A stretch of DNA of 12,326 bases from T1Sed10-7 sp040904745 (GTDB lineage: Bacteria; Actinomycetota; Nitriliruptoria; Nitriliruptorales; Nitriliruptoraceae): the NCBI GenBank assembly GCA_040904745.1, contig JBBDSW010000022.1, positions 1 through 12,326 of the forward strand, in the 5' to 3' direction. The stretch's first letter is position 1. Every line of letters starts with the position of its first letter. Below the pieces are notes generated by a model. It saw nothing but the letters and a program-made list of their open reading frames with translations, was not told the origin of the DNA and did not search any database. Below are positions 6,788 through 12,326 of the stretch, one piece after another. The position numbers were made by a program, and so were the translations under genes.

Positions 6788-8353
6788 CTACTCGAGCCGG
6801 AACGCGTGGTCGGTCGTCGGGGTGGCCACGTCCATCTGAGCCTTCTGTAGCTTGCCGGAGTAGTCCCAGTTGAGCGACTGCCACGTCGTGACCTGGTCGA
6901 GCACCCACACGCCGGACTGCCGAGCGCCGGTCCCCGACCGCCCGTTCCCGCCGAACGGCAGGTGGGCCTCCGCGCCCGAGGTCGAGTTGTTGACGCTGAC
7001 CATCCCGGCGGTCACCCCTTCGCGGAACCGGAAGGCGTGCTCCGGGCGGGTCGTGTAGATCGAGGCGGACAGTCCGTAGCCGTGGTCGTTGGCCAGCGAC
7101 ATGGCCTCCTCGAAGGTCTCGAAGGTCGCCACCGGCGCGATCGGTCCGAACGTCTCCTCGCGGTAGAGGAGGTCCTCCTTCGTCACGCCGTCGACGATGA
7201 CCGGGTGCTGGAACAGCCCCGCATCCGGATCGCCCACGAAGCCCTCGCGTGGTGAGGTGGCCGAGATGTGCCCGATCGCGCTCGAGCCCGACACCCGGTG
7301 GTGCGCCTCGATGTGCTCGAGCCAGCTGGTGAAGCCCGCATCGAAGCGGCGGCTGATCATCGGGCCGTAGAGGACGTCCTCGAAGGGATCGCCGATCCGT
7401 GCGGACTCCACGGCCGCGGTGAAGCGCTCCAGGAAGGTCTCGTGCACCGAGGCGTGGACGGCGGTGATCCCCAGCGAGGTGCAACGCTGGCCGGCGGTCC
7501 CGAAGCCGGAGAACAGCGCGCCCTCGACGGCGAGGTCCAGGTCGGCATCCGGCATCACGACCAACGGGTTCTTGCCACCGAGCTCCAGCGTCGGGGCGAT
7601 GAGGTGCTCGCCACACAGGGCGGCGATGCTCCGCCCGACCTCGGAGGAGCCGGTGAAGCCCACCTTGTGGACGTGCCCGGCGCCCAACGCCTGGGTGAGT
7701 CCATCGGAGGTCGTCGGGCCGTCGGTGAGCACGAGTTGCACGGCGGAGGTCGGGATCCCGGCCGCCTGGATGCAGCGGACGAAGGCGGTCGCGGTCCGTG
7801 GTGCGTACTCCGCCGGCTTCCACACGACGGTGTTGCCCGCGACCAACGCGGGGACGATGTACCACGACGGAACGGCGACGGGGAAGTTGCCGGCCGTGAT
7901 GATCGCCATCGTCCCGACGGGCTTGCGGAACGTGAACAGCTGTTTGTCCGGCATCTCGGACGGCACCGTCATGCCGTACAGGCGCCGCCCCTCGGAGGCG
8001 AAGAAGATGCAGGTGTCGATGGCCTCCTGCACCTCGCCGAGCGCTTCCCCGTAGGGCTTGCCGATCTCGCGGGTCACGATCCGCGCGAGCGCCTGCTTGT
8101 TGGCCTGGAGCACCTGGGCGAGGCCGTGGATCGCCACGCCACGCACCGGAGCGGGGGTCGCGGACCACTCCCCCTGCGCGGCGTCTGCGCGTTCACAGGC
8201 GCGGGCGAAGGTGGTCGCGTCTCCCAGACGCACGTGTGCGGTCGGGACGTCGAGGTGGGCGGGGTCGACGAGGGTGACCGGATCCGAGCCGCCGTCGGCC
8301 GGTTCCCCATCGATCAGGGAGGTGAGGGTCGGAACGGACGGCTGTGGGCTCAC
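6788..8353 (-). CDS. Aldehyde dehydrogenase, probable alpha-aminoadipate semialdehyde (piperideine-6-carboxylate) dehydrogenase
   Basis: An NAD(P)-dependent aldehyde dehydrogenase of 521 residues. The active site is complete: oxyanion Asn156 (TAGNFP), Lys179 in the VWKPAE cofactor motif, general base Glu257 (LELGGKNP), nucleophile Cys291 (GQRCTS), and a later EETFGP motif. The substrate is inferred from context: the GTG start overlaps the stop of lat, whose product is alpha-aminoadipate semialdehyde, in equilibrium with piperideine-6-carboxylate. Together they would turn lysine into alpha-aminoadipate, as the lat/pcd pair does in beta-lactam producers and as lysine catabolism does elsewhere. 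The GTG at 8353 has GAGGAG 8 nt upstream inside the lat coding region. The frame stays open for 165 codons further upstream, but that part overlaps lat and lacks family similarity. General family is certain; the precise substrate is likely but not proven. Confidence 0.9.
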   Translation of the reverse strand: MSPQPSVPTLTSLIDGEPADGGSDPVTLVDPAHLDVPTAHVRLGDATTFARACERADAAQGEWSATPAPVRGVAIHGLAQVLQANKQALARIVTREIGKPYGEALGEVQEAIDTCIFFASEGRRLYGMTVPSEMPDKQLFTFRKPVGTMAIITAGNFPVAVPSWYIVPALVAGNTVVWKPAEYAPRTATAFVRCIQAAGIPTSAVQLVLTDGPTTSDGLTQALGAGHVHKVGFTGSSEVGRSIAALCGEHLIAPTLELGGKNPLVVMPDADLDLAVEGALFSGFGTAGQRCTSLGITAVHASVHETFLERFTAAVESARIGDPFEDVLYGPMISRRFDAGFTSWLEHIEAHHRVSGSSAIGHISATSPREGFVGDPDAGLFQHPVIVDGVTKEDLLYREETFGPIAPVATFETFEEAMSLANDHGYGLSASIYTTRPEHAFRFREGVTAGMVSVNNSTSGAEAHLPFGGNGRSGTGARQSGVWVLDQVTTWQSLNWDYSGKLQKAQMDVATPTTDHAFRLE

Positions 8354-9470
8354 GATGCGCTCTCCTCGATCGGCTCGATCGGCTCGATCGGTCGGTGGGG
8401 CGCGGCTTCCTCGGTGACGGCACGGATCGCGCGCTCGACCCGCGCGAGTCCATCCACGAGCTCGTCCGCGGTCACGGTCAACGGCGGGCGGAACCGCAGC
8501 GAGCGGGTCCCACAACCCAGCACGAACGCCCGCTCCTCGACGAAGAGATGGTGGACGACCGCGTCGCGGATGGCGGTATCGGGCAGATCGATGGCGCAGA
8601 ACAGCCCCCGACCACGGGCCGCGGTGACCACCGCGACCTCGGCTTCCAGCGACCGGAGCCCGGCGAGCAGGACCGCACCGAGCTCGGCGGCCCGGGGGAT
8701 CAGATGCTCCGACTCGATCACCTCGAGCATCATCGTCGCCCGGACCATGTCGACCAGGCCCCCGCCGAAGGTCGAGTTGATCCGCGACGAGGTGGCGAAC
8801 ACGTGGCCCGCGACCTCGTCGAGGCGGCCACCGGCCATGATCCCGCACACGTGGGTCTTCTTGCCGAAAGCGACCACGTCCGGGGNNNNNNNNNNNNNNN
8901 NNNNNNNNNNNNNNNNNNNNNNNNNNNNNNNNNNNNNNNNNNNNNNNNNNNNNNNNNNNNNNNNNNNNNNNNNNNNNNNNNNNNNCCCGTCAGATGCAGC
9001 GCCCGTCGGCCGAGATCCGCCGAACGTCCCTCGGCCTCGTTCCGTCGGGACTTCCAGTCGAAGGCGGTCTTGAGCGCGTTCTCGACCGCGGGACCGCCCC
9101 CTTCGATCAGGAACAGGTACGGCAGGCGCGGGTCGCCGAGGACGCGCTGGAAGGTGGCCACGAAAGCGCCGAGCTCGTGGGTGTAGACGTCGGAGTTCGA
9201 CGGCTTGTGGGTGGCGGCGCGGGCCAGGCGCGCCTGGGCGGCCGGGGTGGTCAGGGCCGGATGGTTCATCCCGAGCGCGTTCGAGGCGAAGAACGTGAAC
9301 AGGTCGAGGTAGCCGTGCCCCGTGCGCGCATCGACCATCGTCGAACCGCGACTGGCATCGAGGTCGAGGACGAAGTCGTAGCCATCGACCAGCAGGTGTT
9401 GACCGAGTTGCTCGAGCAGGTCGGCCTCGAAGCCATCCGTCGCGCTCAGTGGGGTTCCCGTCACGCTCAC
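8350..9470 (-). CDS. lat: L-lysine 6-aminotransferase (interrupted by an N block)
   Basis: A PLP enzyme moving the epsilon-amino group of lysine to 2-oxoglutarate, giving alpha-aminoadipate semialdehyde and glutamate. The 161 visible N-terminal residues contain FTFFASNALGMNHP, KPSNSDVY (89-96), IEGGGPAVENALK and AFDWKSRRN, matching mycobacterial Lat almost word for word. After the gap, PDVVAFGKKTHVCG carries the Schiff-base lysine, followed by SRINSTFGGGLVDMVRA and FRPPLTVTADE. By comparison with Lat of M. tuberculosis, recalled from memory, about 130 residues lie in the gap, including EPIQGEGG and the FDEVQTG cofactor segment. Both sides are intact in family terms, so the gene is probably functional. 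The GTG at 9470 is chosen because AGGAGG lies 7 nt upstream. The C-terminus carries an odd PIEPIEPIE tail. It is followed without a gap by the aldehyde dehydrogenase. Confidence 0.93.
8365..8391 (-). repeat. Three perfect 9-bp tandem repeats at the 3' end of lat
   Basis: ctcgatcgg occurs three times in tandem (8365-8373, 8374-8382, 8383-8391). On the minus strand it encodes Pro-Ile-Glu three times. The unit nearest the stop also contributes bases to the GAGGAG that serves as ribosome binding site for the overlapping dehydrogenase gene. Confidence 0.88.
8886..8985. other. 100-N scaffold gap inside lat, real missing sequence
   Basis: Exactly 100 N. The flanks (ending acgtccgggg, beginning cccgtcagat) share no obvious overlap. 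The conserved Lat residues missing between HLT161 and PDVVAFGKK suggest about 390 bp are absent. To keep frame, the true length must leave remainder 2 when divided by 3 (485 + 536 visible nt). Confidence 0.85.
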
Positions 9471-9477
9471 CGGCACT

Positions 9478-9483
9478 CCTCCT
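9478..9483 (-). promoter_or_regulatory. Ribosome binding site of lat
   Basis: AGGAGG on the minus strand, 7 nt before the GTG at 9470. This decides between that GTG and an in-frame GTG only 6 nt further upstream, which would be too close to the site, and it argues against the longer open frame reaching 9587. Confidence 0.72.
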
Positions 9484-9514
9484 CGATCCCCGTTCCGGGG
9501 CACCACGAACGGGC

Positions 9515-9537
9515 CGTGGCCCACTGTTCGGGCCACG
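9515..9537. promoter_or_regulatory. Inverted repeat upstream of lat, candidate operator
   Basis: CGTGGCCC at 9515-9522 is the exact reverse complement of GGGCCACG at 9530-9537, with a 7 nt loop. A second overlapping dyad, GGGCC-GT-GGCCC at 9511-9522, is flanked by gaac (9507-9510) and gttc (9526-9529). It lies 45-67 nt before the lat start. In mycobacteria lat is associated with an Lrp/AsnC-type regulator, so an operator is plausible, but no regulator gene is in the window. Confidence 0.4.
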
Positions 9538-9543
9538 CCAGGC

Positions 9544-9549
9544 ACCGTA
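9544..9549 (-). promoter_or_regulatory. Possible -10 element of lat
   Basis: TACGGT on the minus strand, a TANNNT match. Transcription would begin near 9537, right at the inverted repeat. No clear -35 is present. The separate 154 nt spacer from serC makes an independent promoter reasonable. Confidence 0.25.
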
Positions 9550-9624
9550 GGTGGGGCTCGGCGGCGCGGTATACGGCCCAAGGTCACACGGCCGATAGGC
9601 GCACGAACACCGCCCAGCGTGCCC

Positions 9625-10746
9625 TCAGCCCGGCAGGTGTTCCACGATGTGGTCGACCGAGGCCGTGTAGGCGTCCAGATCGGCCGCGTCCACGGCCGGG
9701 AACATCCCGATGCGGATCTGGTTGCGTCCGAGTTTGCGGTACGGCTCGGTGTCGAGGATGCCGTTGGCGCGGAGCACCGCGGTGACCTGCTCGGATGGCA
9801 CCTCGTCCGCCAGGTCGATGGTGGCCACCACCAGCGAGCGGGCCGCGGGATCGGAGACGAAGGGGCTGGCCCAGGAGCGCTGCTCGGCCCAGTCGTAGAT
9901 CCGCTCGGCCTTGTCCCGCTGGGCGGCCACGACGCCGTCGAGGTCGCCGAAGGTCGCGAGCATCCAGTCGACCTGCTCGGCGGCCAGGAACACCGTGGAC
10001 ACCGACGGCGTGTTGTAGGTCTGGTGCTTGCGGCTGTTGTCGAGCGCCGTCGACAGATCCAGGAACGTCGGCTGGTAGCGGTCGGTGGCCGCGATCCGCT
10101 CGATGCGTTCGACGGCGGCCGGCGACAACAGGGCGACCGTCAACCCGCCCTCGGAGGCGAAACCCTTCTGGAGGCTGAAGTAGTACGCGTCGACCTGGGT
10201 GAGGTCGACCGGCAGACCCCCCGCGCCCGAGGTGGCATCGACCAGGACCAGCGCATCGTCCGGGCGGAACAGCTCCTGCATGACCCCGGTCGAGGTCTCG
10301 TTGTGGGTGAAGGCCTGGACGTCCGAGCCGGGTGCCGGCGAGGGTTCGGGACGCGTCCCGGGCTCGCTCGTGACGACGTCGGGGTCGTCGAGCCACGGGG
10401 CGGCGCTGGTCGCTGCCGCGAACTTGGCACTGAACTCGCCGAAGGTGTAATGGCGTGCCCGTCGTTCGACGAGCCCGAAAGCCGCCGACTCCCAGAACGC
10501 GGTCGCACCGCCGAGGGTCAGCAGCACCTCGTGGTCCTCCGGGAGACCGAACAGCTGGCGGAGTCCGTCCTGCAGGCGCTGCACCTCGCCGCGCACGCGC
10601 GGTTGCCGGTGCGAGGTGCCCAGCAACTCGTCGGCGACCTCGGCGAGGCGTCGGACCGCATCGGGACGGACCTTGCTCGGCCCGCAGCCGAACCGGCCGT
10701 CGCGGGGAAGGAGGTGATCGGGAAGTCGGAGTTCGGCCTGGGACAC
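9625..10746 (-). CDS. serC: Phosphoserine aminotransferase
   Basis: PLP enzyme converting 3-phosphohydroxypyruvate and glutamate to O-phosphoserine and 2-oxoglutarate, the second step of serine synthesis. The protein is 373 residues, matching the mycobacterial type. PRDGRFGCGPSKV (14-26) begins the fold. GTSHR (43-47), GGATAFW (79-85), YTFGEFSAKF (100-109) and THNETSTG (147-154) are conserved. Asp170 (DATSGAGG) binds the pyridine nitrogen, and Lys194 (LQKGFASEGG) is the Schiff-base lysine. NTPS, DTEPYRKLGRNQIRIGMFP and a typical end follow. The GTG at 10746 is preceded by GAGG with a 5 nt spacer and matches the family length; the frame stays open for 110 codons further upstream, but that extension is unlike any SerC and crosses the divergent promoter region. 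The closest candidate -35 is TTGACT at 10784-10779 without a matching -10. lat follows after 154 nt. Confidence 0.95.
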   Translation of the reverse strand: MSQAELRLPDHLLPRDGRFGCGPSKVRPDAVRRLAEVADELLGTSHRQPRVRGEVQRLQDGLRQLFGLPEDHEVLLTLGGATAFWESAAFGLVERRARHYTFGEFSAKFAAATSAAPWLDDPDVVTSEPGTRPEPSPAPGSDVQAFTHNETSTGVMQELFRPDDALVLVDATSGAGGLPVDLTQVDAYYFSLQKGFASEGGLTVALLSPAAVERIERIAATDRYQPTFLDLSTALDNSRKHQTYNTPSVSTVFLAAEQVDWMLATFGDLDGVVAAQRDKAERIYDWAEQRSWASPFVSDPAARSLVVATIDLADEVPSEQVTAVLRANGILDTEPYRKLGRNQIRIGMFPAVDAADLDAYTASVDHIVEHLPG

Positions 10747-10933
10747 AGCTACCTCGTCGGCTGGTGGGAGGGAGTGCGAGTCAAGCGTGCCGTGGGGTCC
10801 GTTGCCACGTCCTGGATGGGGACTTCCGCCCCGGCCGGCCGACGGGGATGCATGGGTAGGCTCCGCGTGAGCGCGTGTGCCCGTACGCGAGTGCCCGCAG
10901 ACGTCCCATCCGATCACGACGAGCGAGATCACC
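10747..10933. promoter_or_regulatory. Divergent control region between serC and the aspartate aminotransferase gene
   Basis: 187 nt between two start codons facing away from each other, so it should hold both promoters. For the rightward gene TAGGCT at 10857-10862 is a TANNNT candidate giving a leader of about 65 nt. For serC a TTGACT box (10784-10779, minus strand) is present, but no TANNNT lies 16-18 nt after it. I see no strong dyad. Confidence 0.35.
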
Positions 10934-12121
10934 GTGTCCCTGGCCCGACGCATCCGCGACATGGAGGCATCCCCCACCCTGGCCGTCGACGCCAAGGCGA
11001 AGGCTCTCAAGGCGGCCGGTGAGCCGGTCATCGGGTTCGGGGCGGGTGAGCCGGACTTCCCGACGCCCGAGAACATCGTGGCCGCCGCCCAGCGTGCGGC
11101 GGCGGATCCCGCCTCGCATCGCTATACGCCCGCGGCGGGCCAGCCGGCGCTGCGCGAGGCCGTCGCCTCGGCGACCGCGGCGTCGTCGGGGATGGACGTC
11201 GCCGCCAACCAGGTGGTGATCACCAACGGCGGCAAGCACGCCCTCTACAACATCTTCCTGACCCTGCTCGACCCGGGTGACGAGGTGATCGTCCCCGCGC
11301 CGTACTGGGTCAGCTACCCGGAGCAGATCAAGCTCGCCGACGGCGTCCCGGTCGCGGTGTCGACCACCAAGGAGACCGGGTTCCGCGCCAGCGTCGACCA
11401 GTTGGAGGCCGCCCGGACCGAACGGACCAAGGCCCTGGTGTTCGTCTCCCCCTCCAACCCCACCGGCGCGGTCTACCCGCCGGCGGAGGTCGCCGCGGTC
11501 GGTGCCTGGGCCGCCGAACACGGCATCTGGGTCATCACCGACGAGATCTACGAGCGCCTGGTCTACGGGGAGGCGAGCTTCACCTCGCTCCCGAACATCG
11601 CACCCGAGGCTGCCGCACGCACCATCATCACCAGCGGTGTCGCCAAGACCTATGCGATGACCGGCTGGCGCGTCGGCTGGGCCGTCGCCCCGGCAGAGCT
11701 GGCAGGTGGCATGGCCAAGCTGCAGAGTCAGGCCACCTCCAACGTCTGCAACGTCGCCCAGGCGGCCGCGCTCGAGGCCCTGACGGGCCCCCAGGACGCG
11801 GTCGAGGAGATGCGCCTCGCCTTCGACCGGCGCCGCCGGATCGCCGTCGATGCCCTGTCGGCCATCCCCGGGGTCAGCGTCGTCGAGCCCGAAGGCGCGT
11901 TCTACGTCTTCCCGTCGTTCGAGGCGCTGCTCGGCGGCGAGGTGGCAGGCCGCCCGGTCGGCGACACGCTCCAGCTCGCCGAGGTGCTGCTCGAGGAGGC
12001 CAAGGTGGCGCTGGTCCCCGGTGAGGCGTTCGGTGCGCCCGGCTACGCCCGCCTCTCCTACGCGCTCGGCGACGACGACCTGGTCGAGGGCATCGAGCGG
12101 ATCGCCCGACTGCTGTCGTGA
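10934..12121 (+). CDS. aspC: Aspartate aminotransferase-like class I aminotransferase
   Basis: PLP aminotransferase of fold type I, 395 residues, with the subgroup I-beta signature. VIGFGAGEPDFPTP (32-45), RYTPAAGQPALREA (63-76), ITNGGKHALYN (96-106), SPSNPTG (172-178; Asn175 binds PLP), DEIYERL (203-209; Asp203), and SGVAKTYAMTGWRVGW (234-249; Schiff-base Lys238, Arg246) are all present, as is YARLSYA near the end. Lys101 matches the lysine that reads the distal carboxylate in the Thermus enzyme, supporting aspartate, glutamate or prephenate as substrates. The GTG at 10934 is chosen because the family begins SL-RR about 10 residues before the ME-SPTLAVDAKAKAL segment; the ribosome binding site is weak, and the open frame back to 10877 gives an unlikely extension. 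It ends in a GTGA overlap with map. Confidence 0.92.
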   Translation: MSLARRIRDMEASPTLAVDAKAKALKAAGEPVIGFGAGEPDFPTPENIVAAAQRAAADPASHRYTPAAGQPALREAVASATAASSGMDVAANQVVITNGGKHALYNIFLTLLDPGDEVIVPAPYWVSYPEQIKLADGVPVAVSTTKETGFRASVDQLEAARTERTKALVFVSPSNPTGAVYPPAEVAAVGAWAAEHGIWVITDEIYERLVYGEASFTSLPNIAPEAAARTIITSGVAKTYAMTGWRVGWAVAPAELAGGMAKLQSQATSNVCNVAQAAALEALTGPQDAVEEMRLAFDRRRRIAVDALSAIPGVSVVEPEGAFYVFPSFEALLGGEVAGRPVGDTLQLAEVLLEEAKVALVPGEAFGAPGYARLSYALGDDDLVEGIERIARLLS

Positions 12122-12326
12122 TCGTCCGCAAGAACGCCGCGGAGATCGAGGCGATGCGTGCCGCCGGACGGGTCGTGGCCCGGGCACATGACGCCATACA
12201 GCAGGCCGCGGTCGCGGGCGTGAGCCTGCAGGAACTCGACGCGATCGCCGAGGACGTCCTTCGGGCGGAGGGCGCGAGCTCCCCGTTCAAGGGCTACCAG
12301 CCCCACTTCGCTCCCACGCCGTTCCC
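12118..12326 (+). CDS. map: Methionine aminopeptidase type I (5' part only)
   Basis: Removes the initiator methionine from new proteins using a two-metal site in the cytoplasm. Only the first 69 codons are in the window: MIVRKNAAEIEAMRAAGRVVARAH, then DELxAIAE-like and EGASSPFKGYQPHFAPTPF, the typical N-terminal helices and first strand of type I enzymes. The metal ligands lie beyond the edge. It has no N-terminal extension, so it is like MapA rather than the extended MapB form. The GTG at 12118 overlaps the stop of the preceding aminotransferase by four bases (GTGA) with no Shine-Dalgarno, suggesting translational coupling. map more often follows adk, so this pairing is less usual. Confidence 0.9.
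   Translation, partial: MIVRKNAAEIEAMRAAGRVVARAHDAIQQAAVAGVSLQELDAIAEDVLRAEGASSPFKGYQPHFAPTPF

Noticed and set aside
6657..8168. 503-codon minus-strand frame overlapping the aldehyde dehydrogenase
   Set aside because: Shadow frame, extremely Arg/Gly-rich, while the other frame contains every aldehyde dehydrogenase catalytic residue.
8354..8848. N-terminal extension of the aldehyde dehydrogenase to a 686-residue protein
   Set aside because: The extension is antiparallel-frame Arg/Gly-rich sequence over lat coding DNA; the GTG at 8353 gives the family length and has a ribosome binding site.
7268..9073. 601-codon plus-strand frame opposite the dehydrogenase and lat
   Set aside because: It crosses the N block and has no domain; antisense of two well-identified enzymes.
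9619..11022. 467-codon plus-strand frame opposite serC
   Set aside because: Shadow of serC; no motifs, and serC is unambiguous on the other strand.
10747..11076. Upstream extension of serC by 110 codons
   Set aside because: It would cross the divergent control region and the start of the aminotransferase gene, and no SerC has such an N-terminus.
10781..12187. 468-codon minus-strand frame opposite the aspartate aminotransferase
   Set aside because: Asp/Gly/Arg-rich shadow without a family match; the plus strand has all aminotransferase motifs.

Overview
The window is a high-GC stretch with strong G/C bias at third codon positions and frequent GTG starts. Its gene families are actinobacterial: a Mycobacterium-type SerC, L-lysine 6-aminotransferase, a PAC2 family protein and a THUMP-like methyltransferase. 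I read it as the chromosome of an actinomycete or a deep-branching relative such as the Nitriliruptoria group. The exact lineage cannot be settled by eye. I see no tRNA, rRNA, CRISPR array, insertion sequence, prophage or plasmid signature. The DNA is a draft scaffold: two blocks of exactly 100 N (2698-2797 and 8886-8985) are placeholders, and each interrupts a gene.

Region 1 (1-5683, all minus strand). Reading leftward from 5683 there is a class I SAM-dependent methyltransferase with a THUMP-like C-terminus, a small zinc-ribbon protein, and a ribonuclease HI with an added N-terminal zinc finger and a repetitive linker. Last comes a P2-type cation-transporting ATPase that runs off the left edge a few residues before its end. 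The ATPase is preceded by a well-formed promoter, three inverted copies of a GCTCTCG half-site and a strong ribosome binding site.

Region 2 (5822-6733, plus strand). A stand-alone PAC2 family protein is divergent from the methyltransferase. It has a -10 hexamer placed for leaderless transcription.

Region 3 (6788-10746, all minus strand). Phosphoserine aminotransferase (serC) is followed by L-lysine 6-aminotransferase (lat) and an aldehyde dehydrogenase whose GTG start overlaps the lat stop. lat plus the dehydrogenase form the route L-lysine to alpha-aminoadipate semialdehyde to alpha-aminoadipate. The lat gene contains the second N block, which must hide far more than 100 bp.

Region 4 (10934-12326, plus strand). 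An aspartate aminotransferase-like enzyme is coupled by a 4-base GTGA overlap to a methionine aminopeptidase that runs off the right edge. serC and this aminotransferase are divergent across a 187 bp control region.

Most of the window is ordinary core metabolism. The points most worth checking are the altered ion-site residues of the ATPase, the three-half-site element in its leader, and the 10-base overlap showing that the first N block is probably an artefact. Three TANNNT hexamers sitting 6-8 nt before start codons, and a possible local frame switch inside the methyltransferase, also deserve a look. I did not find a clearly new multi-gene system.
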